Source: Caballeronia sp. GAFFF1
GTDB lineage: Bacteria > Pseudomonadota > Gammaproteobacteria > Burkholderiales > Burkholderiaceae
Length of the DNA: 43,212 nucleotides
NCBI RefSeq assembly: GCF_023630705.1
Contig: NZ_JALQEM010000039.1
Span: forward strand, 1 to 43,212
Reading direction: 5' to 3'
Below the pieces are notes generated by a model. It saw nothing but the letters and a program-made list of their open reading frames with translations. It was not told the DNA's origin and did no database searches. Positions within the stretch are counted from its first letter, which is position 1. The number at the start of each line of letters is the position of its first letter. This document shows, in pieces, positions 17,458 through 26,800 of this stretch. The position numbers were made by a program, and so were the translations under genes.

Positions 17458-18447
17458 TCAGCCGCCGTAGCTGTACGTCCATCGGATGGTCCCTGCTAAA
17501 GTCACTGCCGAGAAAATCGTGCTCGCGATAATCGTTGAGTTTGCCTCTCTAGACAGCCGTCCATAGGTGTTGCCGAATAAGATTCCGAAAAACCCAGACG
17601 GAAGTGCGGCCATGACAACCGCAAGCTTCGTTACCTCTACTGGAGCCTTTACGGAATGGCAAACAATAAAAGTAACTAGCGGCTGAATGACGTTTGACAT
17701 ACCAACTCCAAGGGTGGTATTGAGAGTCATCCGAAACTTGCTTTCAGAAAGCACGAGGCCAGTCACCATCAAACCCATCCCGCCTGCGGCGATTCCGATC
17801 TGGCGTAAAGATGCATCCACAAAAGCAGGTAAGCGCCATCCCAATAACGACACAAGCATACCCATCACGGGTGCAACAACGATGGGTTTAGCCAAAGCGC
17901 TTTTGAGGACTCGCGTGGTTAGCCCGGTGCTGCCCTCTCCGTGACCATCTGGGTCTGATCCGCCCCCAAGCTTGGTTGTGCCCTTACGGTATTTGTCCAG
18001 TTCAAGAAGCGCTAACGTGAGCGGGGATGGTAGCAACGAGCCTACTGCAATACCGACGGCGACAGTCGAGAGATGAGTTGATCCGAAAAGTGCCGTTATT
18101 ACGGGGAAAGCGGCGGCAGCATAATTCGGTTGGCCAACGGCCAGTGCCTGCAGAACTGCCTCGCTGCGGTTTTGCCGACGCACGCGACGCTGGTAAACGT
18201 ACCAGACGGCGAACACGCCCATCATTGTGATTGTCAGAGAAAGTAAGATGGGCCACTGCGCAGCGAGCTCCGACCATTTTGATGTTGCCGTGGCGACGAA
18301 CAACGATGCAGGAAGGCAGTAACTCATCACCACGGTGTTAAGCTCAGCGATGCGCATGTTGTTGATATGTCGGGTCATACCGGCGCAGTAGCCGAGGAGC
18401 ATTACGAAGAACGTTGGGGCGAGCGCGAGGGCGAGAACGGAAAGCAT
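17458..18447 (-). CDS. AEC-family permease (auxin efflux carrier/MdcF type)
   Basis: The 329-residue integral membrane protein has about ten hydrophobic segments split by a polar central loop (about residues 155-180, GGGSDPDGHGEGS). It shows the AEC pattern, with an N-terminal ALAPTFFVMLLGY helix, LPASLF in the second helix, the GQPNYAAAAFP re-entrant segment and the C-terminal LPSGFFGILFGNTYG. MdcF-like relatives carry malonate or other small carboxylates. Its position at the head of the SDR/HAD genes suggests uptake of their substrate, possibly a (halo)carboxylate; this is inference. Confidence 0.85.
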   Translation of the reverse strand: MLSVLALALAPTFFVMLLGYCAGMTRHINNMRIAELNTVVMSYCLPASLFVATATSKWSELAAQWPILLSLTITMMGVFAVWYVYQRRVRRQNRSEAVLQALAVGQPNYAAAAFPVITALFGSTHLSTVAVGIAVGSLLPSPLTLALLELDKYRKGTTKLGGGSDPDGHGEGSTGLTTRVLKSALAKPIVVAPVMGMLVSLLGWRLPAFVDASLRQIGIAAGGMGLMVTGLVLSESKFRMTLNTTLGVGMSNVIQPLVTFIVCHSVKAPVEVTKLAVVMAALPSGFFGILFGNTYGRLSREANSTIIASTIFSAVTLAGTIRWTYSYGG

Positions 18448-18527
18448 CGTGAATCACTAATCGCTGATTGTGCTGATGGCGCGCACGCCGCTTATTCGCA
18501 ACTACGTCGGCGCCCGCGAATGGGATT

Positions 18528-19436
18528 TCAATCGTGTGAGTCCGCGGATGGGAACTGTTGATTGCGGCGCACAGCATCCAACTGAGATCGCCTAGTGCCG
18601 CGGCGGGCTGACAGGTAGGAGCACCATCTTGAGGAGTCGAGCGCCTCTTTCTTTTCATGGGGGTAGAACTGGCGGATGAGAAAGTGCTGCGCACCTCCCC
18701 CGACGACACCTCCAATCAGTGGCGCGACGATCGGTACCCACCAATAGCCGAAGACAGCAGGGAACGCTGAACCATCCCATCCGAGCAGCCACGCAAGAAC
18801 ACGTGGACCAAGATCGCGTGCTGGATTGAGCGGCCAACCTTCCAGGTACCCTGTCGCTGCGCCGATCACGGCAACAATCAGACCAATAACAACAGCTCCA
18901 AAGTTAGCTTTCGGTGCCATCGTGTTGAACTCGTCGGTGACCGCGAAAATTCCGAAGACTAGGATGGCTGTAAGAATGACCTGATCGGCGCACGCTTTCA
19001 ATGCCGTGATCGCAGTCCCAGGGGCCGTAAAGAAGACACCTGCTGCACCACCTTCAGCACGCGTTAGGTGGTGCGTCGCATTGAAATTGTCTATGACCGT
19101 ATAGTAGAGCGCATAGACGATCGCGGCGCCGATGAAAGCGCCAACAAGCTGCGCAGTCCAATAGGGGAGCACCTTTCGCCATTCGAACCCCCGAAAGACA
19201 GCTAACGATAGAGTAACGGCGGGATTCGCATGTGTCCCAGATACGGCCCCCGTCACGTAAATGGCAATGGATGTAGCCATTCCCCACGTCATACAAACTC
19301 CCCAATAGGCCGTCTTATAGGGACTCGGCTCGTACAGTAGATACATCCCGGCGACTGAGCAACCGAAAGTGATGATGATCATCATCGCGATAGCTTCGGA
19401 AACTAGCTCTCCCACAAGCTCACTGGCACGACCCAT
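18528..19436 (-). CDS. MIP-family channel (aquaglyceroporin, GlpF-like)
   Basis: The 302-residue protein has six hydrophobic segments and both NPA boxes: HANPAVT after the second helix and LNPARDLGPR after the fifth. The residue after the second NPA is Arg, the usual selectivity-filter position. The long loops and DLGPR context resemble glycerol facilitators rather than strict water channels. A polar 50-residue tail follows the last helix (from about 250). It lies 26 bp upstream of the start of nothing on its own strand except the permease 80 bp downstream, and directly follows the hydrolase at 19462. It may import glycerol-like or small neutral substrates. Confidence 0.88.
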   Translation of the reverse strand: MGRASELVGELVSEAIAMMIIITFGCSVAGMYLLYEPSPYKTAYWGVCMTWGMATSIAIYVTGAVSGTHANPAVTLSLAVFRGFEWRKVLPYWTAQLVGAFIGAAIVYALYYTVIDNFNATHHLTRAEGGAAGVFFTAPGTAITALKACADQVILTAILVFGIFAVTDEFNTMAPKANFGAVVIGLIVAVIGAATGYLEGWPLNPARDLGPRVLAWLLGWDGSAFPAVFGYWWVPIVAPLIGGVVGGGAQHFLIRQFYPHEKKEALDSSRWCSYLSARRGTRRSQLDAVRRNQQFPSADSHD

Positions 19437-19461
19437 GGCTCTGCTCCCAGGAAAACTTCAA

Positions 19462-20376
19462 TCAATAGGCGTTACGACGGTCCTGACTCGCGATGGCGTC
19501 AGGACGCCATTCGCCAGAAAGATGAGCAAAGATCTCAGCAGCGAAAATCTCTGGCGCCTCCGTCGGGGAAAAGTGGCCCACCCCCTTCATAAACTTCAGG
19601 GAAAAATTCGCCATAAAATCGCTGATTCGATCCGACCACTCCGTTGGAAACAACGGATCGCATTCAGGCCAAAGAACTGACGTCGGTTTCTTTGACCGCG
19701 CATTCGCGTCCGGCTTGATTTCAGCGGCATAATCAGAAATTGGATTGCTGTCGGAATCGCGGAACCATGACACACCCGCGGTAAAAGACCCAGGTGCGGC
19801 ATAAACTTCAACCATGTGTTCTAGTAATTCATCGGTGACCGTCGATCCTGGTCCAGACCAGCCGTCAAGATGGATCTTCAGCAGCGCACGAATACAATCG
19901 GCATTCCCGTCGAAAATTTGCTCGACCAAAGGGGTCCTGAAGAAGGTCGCATGCCAGAATGCGTTCACCGCAGCCACCTCCAAGATACGCCTGCCAACGC
20001 CCGGAACTGGTGGTGCCAGCACGAGTGCGGAAGCTAGGTCAGGCCGTTCGGTCGCTACCTTTTGCACGGTGAATCCGCCAATGTCATATCCTACGAGCAC
20101 CGCATCGGTGAGCTCTAGCTCATCCATCAGCGCGATAACCGCTCTAACTTGCCCGTCGCGGGAATAAGCTTTATTCCCTCCCTCAGAATGCTTGTCCGAA
20201 CGCCCAAATCCTCTTAAGTCAGGAACCACGGTCATGGCACGGGGTGAGACTAAGTTAGAAAGTTTGTCGTATTCGTGACTGTCGCCCGGTGATCCATGAA
20301 TCATTACGACAGGTGTTCCGCTCCCGCTCTTATGGTAAGCAAGTCGATAACCGTCGGTTTGACGTGTGTAGTTCAT
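19462..20376 (-). CDS. Alpha/beta hydrolase, Asp-nucleophile type
   Basis: The protein, about 304 residues, starts at ATG 20376 (GGGG 7 nt upstream; an in-frame ATG lies at 20394). Motifs are VMIHGSPGDSHEY (oxyanion hole), VPDLRGFGRSDK, the nucleophile elbow LVGYDIGGF with Asp, the acid region LWPECDPLFP and the catalytic His in GVGHFSPTEAPE. It belongs with epoxide hydrolase/haloalkane dehalogenase-like enzymes. No leader is present. It ends 25 bp before the aquaglyceroporin gene on the same strand, so hydrolase and channel are likely one operon. Confidence 0.87.
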   Translation of the reverse strand: MNYTRQTDGYRLAYHKSGSGTPVVMIHGSPGDSHEYDKLSNLVSPRAMTVVPDLRGFGRSDKHSEGGNKAYSRDGQVRAVIALMDELELTDAVLVGYDIGGFTVQKVATERPDLASALVLAPPVPGVGRRILEVAAVNAFWHATFFRTPLVEQIFDGNADCIRALLKIHLDGWSGPGSTVTDELLEHMVEVYAAPGSFTAGVSWFRDSDSNPISDYAAEIKPDANARSKKPTSVLWPECDPLFPTEWSDRISDFMANFSLKFMKGVGHFSPTEAPEIFAAEIFAHLSGEWRPDAIASQDRRNAY

Positions 20377-20394
20377 CAAGAGCCCCAGATACAT

Positions 20395-21245
20395 AGTTGT
20401 GAAATCAATGTTCTATCAACTGGTATGTTTGATCAATTACACCTTCGTTTACGTTCCCATACCAATCTCATAAATGGCGTCCGGCTAAGAAGAAAACGGG
20501 GATCTTGACTGCCGCGTGGCGCCGGAATTTATCAACATTCGATTAGTCGTTTGAGTACAGATTTCGGGCGGTGCGCAGCTGTTTGTTTAACTAACGAACT
20601 GCACTAGTCAGACGAACGAGCGAACGCTATCGAGGAGGCGGACGGCAGCTCATGTATCCACGCTGTAGGCTGGTGTTGCGTCCAGCAAGCACGGGCGCCG
20701 TGGTCTGCTACTTGTTTCGAGAGTCCGCGTAGCGCGAAGTTCTGAGAACACTTCGCAAGCCGCGCGCCGGGTTTAACCGGAAGGTAAGCTTGCGGTCGCG
20801 CGCATCATTGGGCTCGGCAACTTGCGAAGATCGGACACCAGGTTCGAATTGATGCCCTCAGACTCCGTGAAGGCTTTCAACATCGGGAATAAAAACGACT
20901 GTGCGGATGTTCGAGACAGCACTGCCGGTCGTGAGCGAGGAACGCGGGAGCTTTGGGCGGCAGAAAATCGCACACTGTCCGCCGATCGCCGCGACTACGG
21001 CCGCGCGCACCGGCGCGCTCGTCGCATGGTTCTGGAGGAACGGCCCATCACGATCACGGCTACGCACCCTGAGGTTGGATGGACTGATGGACTTGCCGAC
21101 GGGTGGAAGAGCAACTGACGCAGACGGCGTGGCCCGTCAGCTATGTCCCAGCGACTGACCGCGCCTGACTGCCGGCGCGGCGCGAGGGCGCGCTGCGCCA
21201 AAAACCATATAAGCTGACTGGCGCCATTGAATTGGACGAGAAGCT
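20395..21245. other. Long intergenic region without a recognisable gene
   Basis: About 850 bp separate two minus-strand hydrolases. The first 90 bp next to 20394 are AT-rich compared with the surroundings and probably hold the promoter of the 19462 hydrolase. I see no supported gene in the rest; frames around 20800-21160 on both strands have no ribosome site and no family resemblance. Confidence 0.45.
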
Positions 21246-22157
21246 TCAGTTTGCGACTCTTTCATCCTTATGCATGAATTCTCGTAGCCGTCGCAATAGG
21301 AGTTCAGGCTGTTCTTCTGCTATCCAGTGCCCGGAATCTTCTATCGGCCGAACTACTACGTCCTCGGCGACCTCGCTTAGCATCTCTTGAGCGACTGGCA
21401 GAAAGAAGCTCGCGGTTCCTCCGAGGCCCAAAACCGGCATTCGCAGCTTACCGTTTTGTTGAATGGATCGGATGTTGTCTTCGGCATCCTTCTCAAAGGC
21501 ACGAAAAAGTTCCAGTCCCGCTCTCATTGCGCCCGGTGCCATGTAGTCCGCGACATATCGTTGTGCTTCAAGCAATGGTATGGCGTCCGGATTGGCGCTT
21601 AACTTGCTGTAGAAGGAGCGAAGATAGACATGTTCATGGCCAGCGATAAGGGACTCGGCTGCGTTGTCGGGAGCTCCATGGAAGTGGAAGTGCCAGAGCT
21701 TCGCAGTACTGTACCGTGTAGTGGCGAGCACCCGTTCATACGTTCTTGTACCCGGAATAGGCGCCTCCATTAATACAAGACGTTCAACCGCCGAGGGATA
21801 AAGGCAAGCAAAGGCATATGCCACCAACATTCAGAGGTCGTGACCCACCAAGGTTACTGGTGTGTCGACGCCTAGGTGCTCGATCAACGCCTTAATGTCG
21901 CTGGCCATTGTCTGCTTGTCATAGCCACCGTCCGGCTTCGACGACGAGCCCGCGCCGCGGTAGTCTGGCGCAACTACGAACCACCCTTCGGAGCGCAACG
22001 GTTCAATGATATAACGCCACTCCCACCATGTTTGCGGCCAACCGTGCAGCAATACAATCGTGCGGTTTCCACCGCCCTGCCTGCGCGATGTCCCGCTTTT
22101 CACGTAGTGAATCCAAACGCCGTCACGTTTCAAGACGTCGTGCTGAAGCTGGTCCAT
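21246..22157 (-). pseudogene. Alpha/beta hydrolase split by an in-frame TGA in the nucleophile elbow
   Basis: Residues 1-108 (from ATG 22157) hold the oxyanion-hole HGWPQTWWEW, APDYRGAGSSSKP and VTLVGHD, then read L-TGA. The same frame continues at 21830 as MLVAYAFACLYP and runs through a normal C-terminal half with catalytic His in DSGHWIAEEQP. Relatives I remember read GHDIGxMVAY here, so TGA most simply replaces a Gly codon (GGA) directly after the nucleophile Asp; nothing else is lost. The ATG right after the stop could allow re-initiation, but two separate halves would not form the elbow. Either a single-base nonsense mutation or a sequencing error. Upstream CGGGAGG supports the 22157 start. 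Confidence 0.82.
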
Positions 22158-22374
22158 TCTCGGCCTCCCGGTTGTCGTGAGAGCAATATCCGCTGATTCA
22201 ACCGGGCGCTCAACTATACCTTGGATCCGTCCGTTATACCGAGGAACAGGCTTGCGCTCAAGCTTGCAAAAGGTCGGACGTGGTCATTGAACGCCGGATT
22301 CAAACCACCGCGAATCGTCAACCCCCGCGATTACCAAGTTGTCACAGACGTCCTCCAAACTTCGATCTTTGATC

Positions 22375-23703
22375 TCAGTCTTCGTTTTCGACATATGTCG
22401 GCAGGCGGAACGCTAATAGGCCGGCGCCGAGCATAAGTATCGCGATTACCGACAGCGCCATATTCGCCGAGTGAGTGGCGGAGCGAACGGCACCAAATCC
22501 AATTAGGCTGACATAGGAGACTAGTGCGGCGATCGAATTGATCAGTCCGATCCCTATCACCGCGGCCTTATCCTTTAGATAGGTAGTGGTGTACGCCCAG
22601 AAGACACAGGTGCACGACAGTGCGCCGACGTATGCAAGGGAAAGTCCGGCAATTGCGACCTCAATTTGACGACCAGAACCGCATACGATTGTCAGCCCGC
22701 TCGCCCCAACGATGGCCGCCAAAGCGTAGTGCCACCGACGCTCACGCTTCTGATCGGATGAATATCCCCAGTATGTGATTCCAATGGCAGCACAGAGGTA
22801 CGGAATTGCAGTCACTAGGCCGTTGGTACGGGAGTCCGTGATGCCTAGATCGTGGACGATCTGTGGAAGCCAGAACGAAAAACTACTGTTGGCAATGCCG
22901 TTGATAATCTGGAGCGTCACTAAGAGTCTGAACACTGGCGACACGATCGCGTGTCGCCAGCTAACCCGTGGTGTTTGCGCCCGCTGTGGTGAATGCAGGG
23001 AGAATGTGTCGTGAATTGCGCGTTTCTCGGACTCAGTTAGCCACGGTGCGTCTTGCGGCGAGTCTTCAAGGTAGAAGTAGGCTATTGCCCCGACTATCAC
23101 TGACGGAAGACCCTCAAAGAGGAACATCCACTGCCAGCCCCGCAATTTTCCGACATCGCTCATTAGGTGTAGGAGATAACCTGAAATTGGCGCGCCAATT
23201 AGTCCTGCAACCGGTATTGCGGCTAGTGATAGAGCCAACATCTTCGCTCGGAGACGAGCTGGAAACCAGAAAGTCAAATAAAGGTAAATTCCCGGGAAAA
23301 GCCCGCCTTCCGCGAGTCCGAGCGCGAATCTCAAAAGGTAAAAGTGCGTCGGTGTGACAATAAACATCATCGCGCTGGAAACGAGCCCCCACGAGATCAT
23401 GATGCGTGAGATCGTTATGCGTGTTCCGAATCGATAAAGCAGCAGATTGCTTGGCACGTCAGCCAATACAAATCCTACGAAAAATGCGCCGGCACCAGCT
23501 CCGTAGACCACGTCGGAGAAGCCCAGATCCTGGGAAAAGTAAAGCTTTGCGTAACCAATATTTACCCGGTCTATCATAGCGAGCACGAAAATCAAAAAGA
23601 GGAAGGGCATGAGCCGCCAAGCAACCTTTCGAAATATATGGTCCGCCTTCCGGCAAGCAGCGGTTTCACCTACGGCTGCCTCTTGAACGTTATGCTTTTG
23701 CAT
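22375..23703 (-). CDS. MFS transporter, ACS (anion:cation symporter) family
   Basis: The 442-residue protein has twelve hydrophobic helices. ACS-family features visible are the FVLAMIDRVNIGYAK start, LADVPSNLLLYRFG in the helix 2-3 loop, LGLAEGGLFPGIYLYLTFWFP around helix 4 and the central loop with EDSPQDAPWL followed by EKRAI. The ACS family carries organic anions such as phthalate, tartrate or glucarate with protons. It is divergent from the giant kinase gene, the two starts being 125 bp apart around a strong inverted repeat. The transported compound could be the signal or substrate controlled by that kinase (inference). Confidence 0.9.
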   Translation of the reverse strand: MQKHNVQEAAVGETAACRKADHIFRKVAWRLMPFLFLIFVLAMIDRVNIGYAKLYFSQDLGFSDVVYGAGAGAFFVGFVLADVPSNLLLYRFGTRITISRIMISWGLVSSAMMFIVTPTHFYLLRFALGLAEGGLFPGIYLYLTFWFPARLRAKMLALSLAAIPVAGLIGAPISGYLLHLMSDVGKLRGWQWMFLFEGLPSVIVGAIAYFYLEDSPQDAPWLTESEKRAIHDTFSLHSPQRAQTPRVSWRHAIVSPVFRLLVTLQIINGIANSSFSFWLPQIVHDLGITDSRTNGLVTAIPYLCAAIGITYWGYSSDQKRERRWHYALAAIVGASGLTIVCGSGRQIEVAIAGLSLAYVGALSCTCVFWAYTTTYLKDKAAVIGIGLINSIAALVSYVSLIGFGAVRSATHSANMALSVIAILMLGAGLLAFRLPTYVENED

Positions 23704-23740
23704 GGGATGCGGGTCTTTGGGCGTTCGGGCAAGACGTCCT

Positions 23741-23780
23741 CGCCTGCGGCGACGGCGTCTTTCTGCCGTCGCCGCAGGCG
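23741..23780. promoter_or_regulatory. Perfect 16-bp inverted repeat between the divergent MFS and kinase genes
   Basis: The arm at 23741-23756 (CGCCTGCGGCGACGGC) and the arm at 23765-23780 are exact reverse complements around an 8-nt spacer. It starts 38 bp upstream of the MFS start and ends 49 bp before the kinase start. It could be an RNA hairpin in one leader, a terminator without a U-tract, or an operator for both promoters. Confidence 0.55.
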
Positions 23781-23828
23781 CATGGACACTAGTTCCTTGC
23801 CGCTGTAAGGACTAATACTCCAATCTCA

Positions 23829-26800
23829 TTGCTGAACGGTCATATCCACGAACCAAATGATCATGCGATGAAAGGTGCTTCTGGCTACATTCCTGGCTAC
23901 ATGTTAGAGCCACTGCGGACGGATAGGGACCTAGCTCTTTATAAGGGCACCAAGGTCGACACTGAGCAGAAAGTTTTCGTGATCGCCGTCGCGGCTGAAT
24001 TGCCGACGCCTGACAGCGTCCGCCAGCTCGAACACGAGTACTACTTCGCGCGTCGCCTCGACGCGAGTTGGGCAGCACAGCCTTTAGAACTCACGCGATT
24101 ACACGCCAGAGCGGCCCTCGTAGTTGCATATCCTGATCCTCAAGCTGAGTTCCTCGACCTTCTTCTCACGCGACGCGAGAGCTTCCCCCCGGATATCAGC
24201 CTTTTTCTGAATATCGCCATTGGACTGGCAACCGCGGTAGACGGACTGCACCGGCTTCGAGTCGTCCACAAGGACATCAAGCCGTCGCACATCCTCGTCA
24301 CCCCTGCGGGACGTGCCTGGCTGACCGGCTTCGGCATAGCATCCACGACTTCTCATGAGCGACAACCAACAGTTCCGCCCGAGACGATTGCCGGAACGTT
24401 GGCATACATGTCGCCGGAACAGACTGGCCGGATGAATCGCCCAGTTGACTGTCGCAGCGATCTCTATTCGTTGGGGGTTACACTTTTCGAGACACTGACT
24501 GGTACGCTTCCTTTTGTTGCTTCTGATCCGATGGAATGGGTGCATTGCCACGTTGCACGGCAAGCCGTCCCCCTTACGGAGTTGGTTCCAAGCGTGCCTG
24601 CTGTAATAAGTTCGATAGTTACCAAGCTGCTTGCCAAAGATACGGACGAGCGATACCAAACCGCAGCCGGTCTGGCCAACGATCTCCAGCAGTGTCTCAA
24701 AGGATGGCAGCTGACCGGCCACGTTGAGGACTTCACTCTAGGGACACTGGACACGACCAGCGGACTTCGCATAGGTGAGAAACTGTATGGAAGGGAATCA
24801 GAAGTCGAAGTACTACAATCCTGTCTTAATCGTGCCGCATTAGATCGACCTTGTGAACTCGTATTGGTTTCCGGCAATTCAGGAGTCGGGAAATCTTCTC
24901 TTGTAGATGAGTTGCAACGGTCGACTGTCGGCATACGCAGTAATTTTGCATCAGCCAAGTGTGACCAGCAGAAACGCGATATACCTTACGCAGTATTTGG
25001 CGACGCCGTTTTAGCCGCTCTTCGGCCATTGTTGATAGAAGGAGAATATGAACTAACGCAGTGGCGCGAGACGGTCTCAGCAGCACTCTACCCGAACGGC
25101 CAGGTCATAATGGACCTAATCCCGAATTTGCGGGTGCACTTGGGAGAGCAACGGCCAGTGCCAGCTCTGCCACCAACCGACGCGAAGATTCGATTACACG
25201 CTGTCGCACGACGCTTTATTCAAGCCTTAGCACTGCGGCGACCCCTCGTGCTATTTTTTGACGACTTGCAATGGTCCGACACCGCAACACTGGATCTGAT
25301 TGAGGATTTAGTCGTTGATAAAAGCTTAACCAATGTGATCTTGCTCGGTGCCTATCGGGATAATGAATTACCATCGGATAGTCCGTTATCGCTTAAACTG
25401 CTGTCCCTAAGAAACTCAGCAGCTTCGGTACGACATATGAAGCTTGAACCATTACGACGCAGTGATCTCGATAACGTTATCGCCGACTTTCTTCATTGCT
25501 CACGAGAGTTTTGCAGTTCGTTAAGCGAAATCATCCATGAGAAGACTAACGGCAACCCATTCTATGTGATTCAATTCATTCGTTCACTGTTGGAAGATGA
25601 AATTATTAAGTTTGATCGGGACGCCGCGGCATGGTTTTGGGATTTGAATAGGATTCGAAAGCGCAGATCCACAGAGAACGTTGCTGACCTTCTCGTAGAC
25701 AGATTGCGTCGCCTTCCACCGAGAACGCAAAGGATCGTCGAGGGACTCGCATGCTTGGGCAGCGCGGCCACTGTGGAAATACTGGCGGCCGTCAGAAGAC
25801 AATCCGAGGATGACATCCACCAATGCCTTCTTCCTGCGGTGAATGCTGGTCTCATTATCCGTTTAGAAGGCTATTACCGGTTCGTCCACGACCAGGTACG
25901 GGAAGCCGCGTATCGCCAAATCCCAGATGCTTCTCGTGCCGAGAGGCATCTGCAGATCGGAATTTCTCTCGAAACGCAGGTAGAAGGGCAGGAGCTAGAT
26001 CAGCGCATCTTCGATATTGTAAACCAACTAAATCGTGGTGCGCACTTGGTGGCTGCCGTCGAAACGCGGGAACGATTCGCTAAGCTTAACGTTATCGCTG
26101 CCGCGCGCGCCAAAGCGTCGACCGCTTACTCGTCTGCACTGAACTTCGTGCTCGCAGGTCGCCGGCTGCTCAACGATGACACATGGAAGCGAAATCCTCG
26201 TCTAATGTTTTCTGTTGAAAGCCTGACGGCTGAATGCGAATTCTTGACGGGCGATCTCGCCTCTGCCGAAAGGCGGCTTTCGATGTTAGCCAGCCACGTC
26301 GACCGCGCGGCCGACGCAGCGCGCGTGACCCGGTTGCGTGTCTCGTTATATAACGTCCTAGGTAAAGGCGATGCTGCAATATGGACGTTTATCGAGTACC
26401 GGCGTGCACAGGGCGACTTATGGTCCCAACGACCCAGCGATGAACAGGTATCGATCGAGTACGGCCAGATATGTGCAATGGTAGACGCTCGTGACCCTAA
26501 GGACCTTTTATCGACGCCTTTGCTGTCGGAGGAAGACACGTTGCAGCTCCTTGACGTACTAGCTGAGGTAACGATGTCAGCAATGCTTAGCGATCCGAAC
26601 GTTTACGCATTATTGATTTTTAGGATGGTGAAGTTGACATTAACTGAAGGCAACAGCGGAGCCGGCTCTTTCGCGTATGTTTCGCTTGGCATGCTCGCCG
26701 GATCGAGGTTCGGCGATTTTGGGAAGGGCTATCAGCTGGGAAAACTCGGGTATGACCTCGTGGAACGATACCGCTTTGACGATTACCGCGCTCGTGTCTA

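Noticed and set aside
20773..21158. Open frames on both strands between two hydrolases
   Set aside because: No family resemblance, no Shine-Dalgarno, and overlapping frames of similar quality on both strands.
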